From positions 1 through 5,340 of the forward strand of contig DNGG01000010.1 in NCBI GenBank assembly GCA_003486675.1: 5,340 nucleotides of DNA. The letters are read 5' to 3'. Of this stretch, positions 1 to 4,951 are shown in pieces. The notes under the pieces were generated by a model. That model did no database searches. It saw nothing but the letters and a program-made list of their open reading frames with translations, and had not been told where the DNA came from. Both the position numbers and the translations under genes were made by a program. The stretch comes from Cyanobacteria bacterium UBA11372. GTDB lineage: Bacteria; Cyanobacteriota; Cyanobacteriia; Cyanobacteriales; Aerosakkonemataceae. Numbering within the stretch: the stretch's first letter is position 1; each line of letters begins with the position of its first letter.

Positions 1-429
1 AAACTTGGTGTGAGATTTGATTTTTTGCAGTCCGCCTTTGGGATTGATGCGATTGTCTTGCCAGAAAGGTGTTGCTAAAGGTGTTTCTGTTGCATCTGCA
101 CCCATTTTGTGGTTCAGCACCGCATCAGCATAAACTTGAAGTCCGCTTTTGTGCAGTGCTTTTATCGCATTGGTATACTGCTCACGAGTGCCATACTTGG
201 TGCGGATACTACCTTTCTGATTAAATTCCCCTAAATCGAACAAGTCATAAACCCCATATCCGACATCGCTTTTTCCCCCAATCCCTTTATAAGCGGGTGG
301 GAGCCACATCGCGGTGAAACCTGCATTTGCTAGTTCCTGGGCGTTATGTTCAACCTTGTCCCAAAGCGTTCCATCGTCGGGGATGTACCAGTGGAAGTAC
401 TGCATCATCGTACCGTTAAGATCTGCCAT
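1..429 (-). CDS. Alpha-amylase, GH13 family, cytoplasmic type (N-terminal part, cut by window edge)
   Basis: The first 143 codons of an alpha-amylase, which hydrolyses internal alpha-1,4 bonds of starch or glycogen. The start MADLNGTMMQYFHWYIPDDG matches the MNGTLMQYFEWYMPNDG-type opening of the liquefying bacterial and E. coli AmyA-like enzymes (subfamily GH13_5). Further family signatures are PPAYKG (residues 44-49), DVGYGVYDLFDLGEF (55-69), KGSIRTKYGT (72-81) and conserved region I as DAVLNH (102-107), followed by KMGADATE. There is no signal peptide, so it probably acts in the cytoplasm on storage glycogen. The ATG at 429 is well supported: AGGAGA lies on the minus strand at 440-435, five bases upstream. 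Catalytic residues (Asp, Glu, Asp of regions II-IV) lie beyond the window. The family is about 480-500 residues long, so about 30% is visible. It is divergent from petC. Family assignment is firm; the intracellular glycogen role is inferred. Confidence 0.95.
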   Translation of the reverse strand, partial: MADLNGTMMQYFHWYIPDDGTLWDKVEHNAQELANAGFTAMWLPPAYKGIGGKSDVGYGVYDLFDLGEFNQKGSIRTKYGTREQYTNAIKALHKSGLQVYADAVLNHKMGADATETPLATPFWQDNRINPKGGLQKIKSHTKF

Positions 430-434
430 GCCGT

Positions 435-440
435 TCTCCT
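435..440 (-). promoter_or_regulatory. Ribosome binding site of the alpha-amylase gene
   Basis: AGGAGA on the minus strand, five bases before the ATG at 429. It fits the anti-Shine-Dalgarno sequence well, is the strongest such site in the window, and settles the start of the alpha-amylase gene. Confidence 0.7.
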
Positions 441-469
441 GCGATCGCGCTTCAGGATTGACTGCTCCA

Positions 470-739
470 TCATGGCCTTACTGCTGGGTTAGTGAAAAGG
501 GTGCAACGCCCCTCGCCCAAAGTATAGGTAAGAACAATTTGCCTCAGCCTTGTGTTTGATTCCCTCTCACCGACAACAGGTAATCCTGCCAAAGCCATCG
601 CTACTTCCTCTGCACTGTACTCGGTGTCCATCACCGAGTATCGCCCGCACCGACGGGGAATCTCCCCATGGGCGCAACTTTCATCGCTTGGTAACGCATC
701 TGGAGATTCAATATAGATAGTCTTCGATCCAATGTCCCT
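470..739 (-). other. Possible small gene or decayed gene fragment (89 open codons, doubtful)
   Basis: This minus-strand frame is open for 89 codons between a TAG at 742-740 and a TGA at 472-470. The only ATG is at 631 and would give 53 residues starting MDTEYSAEEVAMALAGLPVV. There is no clear Shine-Dalgarno before it. The composition looks protein-like, with acidic and hydrophobic residues mixed and an EEVAMALAGL stretch that could be a helix. I recognise no family. The frame runs through the 618-640 hairpin, whose palindrome by itself gives YSVMDTEY, so part of the openness may come from a repeat element. It could be a small gene just upstream of the alpha-amylase gene, the remnant of a longer gene that lost its start, or chance. 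Confidence 0.2.
618..640. repeat. Perfect 9-bp inverted repeat (hairpin)
   Basis: TACTCGGTG at 618-626 pairs perfectly with CACCGAGTA at 632-640 across a five-base TCCAT loop. It has no following T-run on the plus strand, so it is not a classical terminator in that direction. An interspersed repeat copy or an RNA processing site would fit. The stem is seen directly; its role is unknown. Confidence 0.6.
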
Positions 740-979
740 CTAGATTATGAGACGGGTGTCAAAAAATGTAATAATACCCAGGAGAAAGCTGTAGCAGTTC
801 GTTCAAGAGATTGTTGCAACTGGCCTGCTAGGGCAGATTTTAGCTTGAGCTTGCCTTTGCCTCATACTTACGTGCCAGGAAGTGTGAGTTTCTCGCCAGA
901 TAGGGTGGGCTACACCCAAATCTAACGCCTGTGGACAAGAAAGTGCCGACACCCTTGAATGAAGCAGGAAGCAGACAAC

Positions 980-1017
980 GTAGTTGTATTGCGTAACTAC
1001 GGAGCCGTTCTGCGTAG
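980..1017 (+). promoter_or_regulatory. petC leader with two mutually exclusive short hairpins
   Basis: GTAGTT (980-985) can pair with AACTAC (995-1000), while CTACG (998-1002), which overlaps that arm, can pair instead with CGTAG (1013-1017). The two stems cannot form together. The region is within 75 bases of the petC start and probably lies in its 5' leader. The stems are only 5-6 bp, so a regulatory role is speculative. Confidence 0.2.
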
Positions 1018-1053
1018 CAGTTGTTGACAAAAATACACTTTTAAGCGTAGGTT

Positions 1054-1593
1054 ATGGCTCAACTTTCAGGATCGGCGGATGTACCCGATATGGGGCGTCG
1101 CCAGTTTATGAACCTTTTGACCTTTGGTACGATTACAGGAACAGCTCTGGGTGGCCTGTATCCAGTTGTGAAGTACTTTATTCCTCCCGCCAGTGGTGGT
1201 GCTGGGGGTGGGGTAACCGCCAAAGACGCTTTGGGCAACGATGTGATTGCCAGCGAGTTTGTGGCTAACCGCAACACGGGCGATCGCGCCCTCGCCCAAG
1301 GTTTAAAAGGGGACCCCACCTACGTTGTCGTAGGTGAAGATAAAACCATCGCCGACTACGGCATCAACGCAGTCTGTACCCACTTAGGCTGCGTAGTACC
1401 TTGGAATATCGCCGAGAACAAGTTTAAGTGTCCTTGTCACGGTTCCCAGTATGATAGCACCGGCAAGGTGGTACGCGGTCCGGCACCGCTATCCTTGGCA
1501 CTGGTTCACGCCAGCGTGGAAGACGATAAGGTTGTCTTTACACCTTGGACAGAAACCGACTTCCGCACGGGCGAAGAACCCTGGTGGGCGTAA
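1054..1593 (+). CDS. petC: Cytochrome b6f complex Rieske iron-sulfur subunit
   Basis: The 179-residue product is the Rieske [2Fe-2S] protein of cytochrome b6f, which takes an electron from plastoquinol at the lumenal side of the thylakoid membrane and passes it to cytochrome f (EC 7.1.1.6 complex). The cluster motifs are CTHLGC (residues 108-113) and CPCHGS (126-131). By family knowledge Cys108, His110, Cys126 and His129 bind the cluster, and Cys113 and Cys128 form the disulfide. GPAPLSL (142-148) is the conserved proline loop. The N-terminus has a twin-arginine stretch (GRRQFMN, 14-20), a membrane anchor at about 20-42 and a glycine-rich flexible hinge (48-53), as expected for a Tat-exported, uncleaved anchor. 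The length is normal for cyanobacteria. Start ATG 1054 fits the usual MAQ N-terminus; its Shine-Dalgarno is weak. petA follows by 110 bases, the standard petCA operon. No anomalies seen. Confidence 0.98.
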   Translation: MAQLSGSADVPDMGRRQFMNLLTFGTITGTALGGLYPVVKYFIPPASGGAGGGVTAKDALGNDVIASEFVANRNTGDRALAQGLKGDPTYVVVGEDKTIADYGINAVCTHLGCVVPWNIAENKFKCPCHGSQYDSTGKVVRGPAPLSLALVHASVEDDKVVFTPWTETDFRTGEEPWWA

Positions 1594-1594
1594 A

Positions 1595-1660
1595 ATTGCT
1601 AATCGCTAATAGCTAATAGTTCTGAACAATTAGCAATTAGCAATTAGCAATTAGCAATAG
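1595..1660. repeat. Heptamer-repeat inverted repeat between petC and petA
   Basis: Four exact tandem copies of CAATTAG fill 1627-1654, followed by a partial copy to 1660. The upstream side, 1595-1617, is built of the complementary unit (GCTAAT-type) with slight drift. Arm 1595-1617 pairs with 1629-1651 at 21 of 23 positions across an 11-base gap. The array begins two bases after the petC stop codon. This resembles the short tandemly repeated heptamers (STRR) known from filamentous cyanobacteria. In the petCA transcript it could form a long AU-rich stem affecting mRNA stability or the petC:petA ratio; that is inference. Confidence 0.85.
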
Positions 1661-1703
1661 TTATTGATTTGACGGTGTTCACTGGAATTGTTGTTATTTG
1701 CAG

Positions 1704-2690
1704 ATGAAAAAAGCTTGTTTAGCGGCGATTTTACAGAGTAGCAAGCGGGTAATTTCTAGGACTTTGCTGCTTGCGATCGCCACAGTAGGAATTTTCCTCG
1801 CCAGCGGTCTATCCCTGTCCCAACCCGCTGCTGCCTATCCTTTCTGGGCGCAGCAAACTGCCCCTGAAACCCCCCGCGAACCCACGGGACGCATCGTTTG
1901 TGCCAACTGTCACCTCGCTGCCAAACCCTCTGACGTTGAATTACCCCAAGCGGTTCTCCCCGATACGGTATTTGAAGCCGTGGTGAAAATTCCCTACGAC
2001 ACCAACGCGCAACAAGTATTGGGCGATGGTTCCAAAGGCGGCTTAAATGTCGGTGCGGTTTTAATGTTGCCCGAAGGGTTCAAAATTGCTCCGGAAGATC
2101 GCATTCCGGAGGAAATGAAAGAAAAGATTGAGGGACTCTATTACCAAACCTACAAAGAAGGTCAAGATAACGTGATTATTGTTGGTCCTTTACCGGGCGA
2201 ACAATATCAAGAAATCGTCTTCCCCGTTCTTTCTCCCAACCCAGCGACTGATAAAAATATCCACTTCGGTAAGTATCCCGTTCACTTGGGTGCAAACCGG
2301 GGCCGCGGTCAAGTTTATCCCACTGGCGAGAAAACCAACAATAACGCTTTCAACGCTTCTGCTGCTGGTACCATTACTGGAATTACCAAAGGTGAAGATG
2401 GCGGTTATCAAGTAACGATCAAAACCGATAGTGGCGAAGTGGTCGAAACCATTCCCGCAGGTCCAGAATTGATCGTTTCTGAAGGACAATCAGTAACTGC
2501 TGGCGAACTTTTGACCAATAACCCCAACGTAGGTGGATTTGGTCAAGATGATGGCGAAATTGTTCTGCAAAGCGCTACTCGGATTCAATGGTTGATGGCA
2601 TTTATTGCCGCGATTATGTTAGCCCAAGTGCTGTTAGTGCTGAAGAAGAAACAAGTCGAAAAAGTCCAGGCTGCCGAAATGAATTTCTAA
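1704..2690 (+). CDS. petA: Apocytochrome f, cytochrome b6f complex
   Basis: The 328-residue precursor of cytochrome f is the c-type cytochrome that receives electrons from the Rieske protein and reduces plastocyanin or cytochrome c6 in the thylakoid lumen. A Sec-type signal peptide with basic start and hydrophobic core (about 16-36) ends in AAA before Tyr45. Mature proteins start YPFWAQQT, and the amino group of that Tyr is the axial haem ligand. CANCH at residues 66-70 is the covalent haem site (Cys66, Cys69, His70). LSPNPATDKNIHFGKYPVH and YPTGEK are family landmarks. A single membrane helix at about 296-313 is followed by KKKQVEKVQAAEMNF, the conserved stromal tail. I chose ATG 1704 (MKKACLA); an in-frame TTG six bases upstream (1698) is possible but less likely. 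The Shine-Dalgarno is poor. The gene lies 110 bases behind petC and is probably co-transcribed with it. Full length, intact. Confidence 0.98.
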   Translation: MKKACLAAILQSSKRVISRTLLLAIATVGIFLASGLSLSQPAAAYPFWAQQTAPETPREPTGRIVCANCHLAAKPSDVELPQAVLPDTVFEAVVKIPYDTNAQQVLGDGSKGGLNVGAVLMLPEGFKIAPEDRIPEEMKEKIEGLYYQTYKEGQDNVIIVGPLPGEQYQEIVFPVLSPNPATDKNIHFGKYPVHLGANRGRGQVYPTGEKTNNNAFNASAAGTITGITKGEDGGYQVTIKTDSGEVVETIPAGPELIVSEGQSVTAGELLTNNPNVGGFGQDDGEIVLQSATRIQWLMAFIAAIMLAQVLLVLKKKQVEKVQAAEMNF

Positions 2691-2713
2691 GTCTGGGTTT
2701 AAATCAAAACCAG

Positions 2714-2744
2714 AAACCCGGTTTCTCAGAGAAACCGGGTTTTT
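2714..2744 (+). terminator. Probable rho-independent terminator after petA
   Basis: AAACCCGGTTTCT (2714-2726) pairs perfectly over 13 bp with 2730-2742 across a three-base CAG loop, and the stem runs into five T's (2740-2744). It begins 24 bases after the petA stop, where the petCA transcript should end. The same AAACCCGG core recurs in the hairpin at 2868-2896, so it may also be a copy of an interspersed palindrome serving as a terminator. Confidence 0.65.
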
Positions 2745-2747
2745 GCT

Positions 2748-2801
2748 GGCGGGTTTATTTTAGTCATTGGTTAGCAGGACAGATTATCTGTAAAACCCGC
2801 C
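2748..2801. repeat. Inverted repeat GGCGGGTTT / AAACCCGCC
   Basis: GGCGGGTTT (2748-2756) and AAACCCGCC (2793-2801) are exact complements separated by 36 bases. Inside lies a second small palindrome, ACAGAT-T-ATCTGT (2779-2791). The right end AAACCCGCCCCTACAACC has the look of an interspersed motif I associate with cyanobacterial intergenic regions; I could not verify this here. It may be a remnant of a small non-coding repeat element. Confidence 0.45.
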
Positions 2802-2867
2802 CCTACAACCAACAAGATATGAGGCTATGAATTAACCGGACGCCATATTATCCAAAAATCTTGCCAT

Positions 2868-2896
2868 AAACCCGGTTTTTCGGAAAAACCGGGTTT
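2868..2896. repeat. Perfect 13-bp hairpin, second copy of the AAACCCGG palindrome
   Basis: AAACCCGGTTTTT (2868-2880) pairs perfectly with AAAAACCGGGTTT (2884-2896) across a three-base CGG loop. The core and geometry (13-bp stem, 3-base loop) equal those of the hairpin at 2714-2742, with compensated changes in the upper stem. No gene ends directly before it, so it looks like an interspersed palindromic repeat, although the flanking T-rich tracts could allow it to act as a terminator. Confidence 0.7.
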
Positions 2897-2930
2897 ATTT
2901 TACCCGTTTTTCAGTTCAGTAATCTTGCTC

Positions 2931-2959
2931 TTGAAACAAGGTTTTTTTGTCGTTAGACT
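2931..2959 (+). promoter_or_regulatory. Candidate sigma-70-type promoter for the sorting-tail protein/exosortase unit
   Basis: TTGAAA (2931-2936; five of six matches to TTGACA) and TAGACT (2954-2959; four of six to TATAAT) are separated by 17 bases, the ideal spacing. Transcription would start near 2966 and give a leader of about 136 bases containing both copies of CCAAGATGGT. This is a consensus match only, in a T-rich region, so a chance match is possible. Confidence 0.35.
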
Positions 2960-3010
2960 GGAGCCTGGTATTTTTTCCCTGTTCAGGGATGCGAGCGAGC
3001 GGAAATTGTG

Positions 3011-3071
3011 CCAAGATGGTTGCGATCTTATTACTCTGGGAGGCTTGCCAGAACATTAACACCAAGATGGT
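3011..3071. repeat. Direct repeat CCAAGATGGT, two exact copies 51 bases apart
   Basis: Exact 10-base copies lie at 3011-3020 and 3062-3071, in the leader of the gene that starts at 3102. The spacing of 51 bases is close to five helical turns, as for paired sites bound by one protein. The copies may instead reflect a small duplication. A regulatory role is not shown. Confidence 0.4.
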
Positions 3072-3101
3072 AAGAGAACCCAGCAACAGGGATAAAAGAG
3101 C

Positions 3102-3986
3102 GTGAAAAGTGCTTTAACCGCTATTACCATTAGCTTAACCTTGCTAGGGGGACTCAGCCGCGTCGAGGCTGTACAAGTCACTCTCTACGACGGCGCAGCG
3201 GGTGGGTTACCCGCTAGTCAGGGTTGGCTAAATTATGCAGATACAACGGTCATATTTCCTACCCCTCCATTTTTTCTACCCGGTGGTGGTAATCAAAGTG
3301 CGATCGCTGGTGGTACTAACTTAAATTCCCTTGGCAGTAGTGGCAGCGACAACAACATTTATGCTGGCTACAGCAACCGTTTTACCAACGTCTCCTTGTC
3401 GCCTTTGTCTGTGACTCCTGGTGATTTTGTCAATCCTTCTTTTCCCACCCTAGATCGCAACGCCGGATACACTCTCACCTTCACAGTACAGATTGCCTCC
3501 CAAGTTAATGATGGCGCAGATGGTGCTAACCGAGCAGGCTTTAACGTCACTGCTCTCAGTAGCGACAAGCGCGGCATCGAAATAGGTTTTAGAACTAATG
3601 ATATTTTCGCTCAATCTGACAATCCCATTTTCACTCAAGCAGAAATTAATAACAGTGTAGGTTCTCTGCTTGCAGCGGCAACGACTTATAATTTGAATAT
3701 CTCTGGCAACAGTTATTCTCTAACTGCTGGTGGCAATTCTATCCTCAGCGGACCTCTACGCGACTATAGTTTATCTCCTAACCCGGTTAATCCCTATACA
3801 ACCCCCAATTTTATTCTCTTAGGTGACAACTCCACCGAAGCACGAGCAAGCATCAACCTATTTTCTGTCTCGCTGACTGCGAATACCTCTGCTGCTGCGG
3901 TTCCTTTCAATTTCAATCCGACATTTGGTTTATTAATTCTGGGTGCATGGACTGTATTTAGTCAATTGAGAACTAAACAAAAATGA
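3102..3986 (+). CDS. Exported protein with PEP-CTERM-like sorting tail (VPFNFNP variant), ectodomain of unknown function
   Basis: A 294-residue secreted protein, the likely substrate of the exosortase encoded next. Residues 1-23 are a signal peptide (basic start, hydrophobic core, VEA before Val24). The ectodomain (about 24-262) is rich in Ser, Thr, Asn and Gly, with alternating polar and hydrophobic runs (GYTLTFTVQI 122-131, TTYNLNISGNSYSLTAGG 194-211, ASINLFSVSL 249-258) that suggest an all-beta sandwich, perhaps ConA/LamG-like. I saw no cysteines. The C-terminus has the three-part architecture of exosortase substrates: VPFNFNP (267-273) replacing the classical PEP motif, a hydrophobic segment FGLLILGAWTVFSQL (275-289), and a basic tail RTKQK. 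Cyanobacterial PEP-CTERM variants with PF(D/E/N)F-type boxes are known. The start is GTG 3102, with AGGGA nine bases upstream. It overlaps the exosortase gene by four bases. It is probably anchored or released at the cell surface; its role there is unknown. Confidence 0.8.
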   Translation: MKSALTAITISLTLLGGLSRVEAVQVTLYDGAAGGLPASQGWLNYADTTVIFPTPPFFLPGGGNQSAIAGGTNLNSLGSSGSDNNIYAGYSNRFTNVSLSPLSVTPGDFVNPSFPTLDRNAGYTLTFTVQIASQVNDGADGANRAGFNVTALSSDKRGIEIGFRTNDIFAQSDNPIFTQAEINNSVGSLLAAATTYNLNISGNSYSLTAGGNSILSGPLRDYSLSPNPVNPYTTPNFILLGDNSTEARASINLFSVSLTANTSAAAVPFNFNPTFGLLILGAWTVFSQLRTKQK

Positions 3987-4813
3987 GAACTTTCCTTGCA
4001 CCCGTTCAAAATTTACACCTGGCAAAATTTTGGTTATTAGTTCTAGCCGGAGGCTTAATTGCCTTACACCTTCATTCCAGTTGGGAGGCGAAACTTACTA
4101 ACTTAGTCGTCACCAGCATTCTGTTTTTTGGGGCTATCATCTTCAAATTAAAGCAGAAACGCAGCACCTTAAACTTAGAAAGCAATTGGTTTTCTAAAAT
4201 TATTGGTGTTACCCTAGTTGCTTTTGTATTCTTCAGTCAGGCATTTTTACCCAATAACGACTTTTTAATTCGGCTTTTACCTTTCATTTCAGGCTTGGGG
4301 CTGGCGCTAATAGCCTCTGGAATTAAAGGATTAAACCAATATTGGCAGGAATTAATGTTGCTTTTGGTTTTAGGGGTTCCTCTAGAATTGCTAATCGAGC
4401 CGGTGAATCAGATTTTTCATATTACCAAGCTCCTAGCTAAGATTTCAACTTTCATCCTCTGGTACATAGGATTTCAAGTCACTCGTCAAGGGGATTTAAT
4501 TATTTTACCTGAAAAAGCCACTTGGGTGGGGCCGAATTGTTCGGGTGTTTTAACGATGCTGTGGATGCTGCAACTGGCGATTCTTTTTTTAACCACCTAC
4601 CCCACCAACTGGAGGAAAAAAATATTATTTCCCGTAGTTGCTGTTTTAATTGTAATGGGTGTTAATGGCATTCGGATCGCGATTATGGCACTTTTAGCTG
4701 CTTACAATTATCCAGCTTTTGAATACTGGCATTCTGATAACGCTCAGATATTTTCTACAATTCCCCTGCTGATTTTTTGGTGGTTTTGTCAATCTTTAAG
4801 GGAGAATAGGTAA
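3983..4813 (+). CDS. Exosortase, cyanobacterial type (cyanoexosortase-like)
   Basis: A 276-residue polytopic membrane protein with roughly eight hydrophobic segments. It has the exosortase/archaeosortase signature: catalytic Cys186 in VGPNCSGVLTMLW (182-194), Arg231 in VNGIRIAIMALLA (227-239) and His250 in EYWHSDNAQIFS (247-258). By family knowledge these form the Cys-Arg-His triad of a transpeptidase-like enzyme that cleaves PEP-CTERM-type tails at the membrane and probably transfers the protein to a surface molecule. The YWH...QIFS context resembles cyanoexosortases, most like type A, but the subtype is not settled. Its ATG lies in ATGA, overlapping the stop of the upstream substrate gene by four bases, which implies translational coupling. 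The pair looks more AT-rich than petC (one 60-base line at 4201-4260 has 22 G/C). No exosortase-associated partner gene follows in the remaining window. Length is typical for the compact, single-domain forms. Confidence 0.9.
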   Translation: MRTFLAPVQNLHLAKFWLLVLAGGLIALHLHSSWEAKLTNLVVTSILFFGAIIFKLKQKRSTLNLESNWFSKIIGVTLVAFVFFSQAFLPNNDFLIRLLPFISGLGLALIASGIKGLNQYWQELMLLLVLGVPLELLIEPVNQIFHITKLLAKISTFILWYIGFQVTRQGDLIILPEKATWVGPNCSGVLTMLWMLQLAILFLTTYPTNWRKKILFPVVAVLIVMGVNGIRIAIMALLAAYNYPAFEYWHSDNAQIFSTIPLLIFWWFCQSLRENR

Positions 4814-4819
4814 TTGCAG

Positions 4820-4880
4820 ATTTTAGATTTAAGATTTAAGATTTAAATCAAATCTAAAATCTAAAATCTAAAATCTAAAA
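4820..4880. repeat. Heptamer-repeat inverted repeat after the exosortase gene
   Basis: Three copies of GATTTAA (4826-4846) face four exact copies of TCTAAAA (4853-4880). Arm 4820-4844 pairs with 4850-4874 at 23 of 25 positions across a five-base loop. It starts six bases after the exosortase stop. The architecture matches the array after petC, with an unrelated heptamer sequence. It may act as a 3'-end stem stabilising or ending the transcript; an STRR-type repeat is the likely class. Confidence 0.85.
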
Positions 4881-4883
4881 TTT

Positions 4884-4900
4884 CCCATTCCCCATTACCC
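4884..4900. repeat. Short heptamer repeat CCCATTC-CCCATTA-CCC
   Basis: Two and a half near-identical heptamers directly after the TCTAAAA array. The unit resembles the C-rich heptamers (CCCCAAT-like STRR) described from filamentous cyanobacteria. It is too short to be sure it is more than chance next to a known repeat. Confidence 0.4.
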
Positions 4901-4951
4901 AAAATATCGATCTACAATGGCAACCAGCTAACCAAGTGAAAGCGATCGCTC

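Larger units (their letters stand above)
430..1053. other. Intergenic region between the divergent alpha-amylase and petC genes
   Basis: A 624-base stretch with no gene I can defend. It must hold the promoters of the alpha-amylase gene (leftward) and of petC (rightward), but no well-formed -35/-10 pair stands out. It contains a HIP1 octamer at 441-448, a perfect 9-bp hairpin at 618-640, a short GGGGA/TCCCC hairpin at 655-667, a GGGTG/CACCC hairpin at 903-917, and possible leader hairpins just before petC. One minus-strand frame is open from 739 to 470 and is described separately. The other open frames here are short and lack family features. Confidence 0.6.
2691..3101. other. Repeat-rich intergenic region between petA and the sorting-tail protein gene
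   Basis: A 411-base stretch with no credible gene. From left to right it holds the petA terminator hairpin, the GGCGGGTTT inverted repeat, the second 13-bp hairpin, a candidate promoter (2931-2959), a CCCTG/CAGGG mini-palindrome (2977-2988) and the direct repeat CCAAGATGGT at 3011 and 3062. One open frame running out of the end of petA here (2588-2830) is a shadow with no protein features. The region separates two unrelated transcription units. Confidence 0.6.

Noticed and set aside
314..559. 81-codon plus-strand open frame
   Set aside because: Its first part is antisense to the clearly coding alpha-amylase start, and its translation is Ser/Pro/Cys-rich without features.
1024..1029. TTGACA as the -35 element of the petC promoter
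   Set aside because: It is only 24 bases before the ATG; a -10 box at proper spacing would overlap the start codon, leaving no leader.
803..1030. 75-codon minus-strand open frame upstream of petC
   Set aside because: Its composition is patternless (many Ser, His, Arg and Trp), it has no family feature, and it occupies the petC leader where a promoter is needed.
984..1268. 94-codon plus-strand open frame overlapping the start of petC
   Set aside because: It lies out of frame over petC, shows no domain, and is rich in Trp, Cys and Arg as shadow frames are. petC itself is certain.
1627..1660. Tandem CAATTAG units as a CRISPR array
   Set aside because: The units are seven bases and contiguous, without spacers; this is a heptamer tandem repeat.
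1698..1703. TTG at 1698 as the petA start
   Set aside because: ATG at 1704 gives the usual short basic N-terminus (MKKA). The upstream TTG adds only two residues and has no better ribosome binding site.
2190..2489. 99-codon minus-strand open frame within petA
   Set aside because: It is antisense to the conserved lumenal domain of cytochrome f and is explained by the codon structure of petA.
4386..4397. 12-base match of AATTGCTAATCG to the sequence after petC (1594-1605)
   Set aside because: It lies inside the exosortase coding sequence, encodes ordinary residues in an unbroken frame and shows no extended repeat; probably chance in AT-rich sequence.
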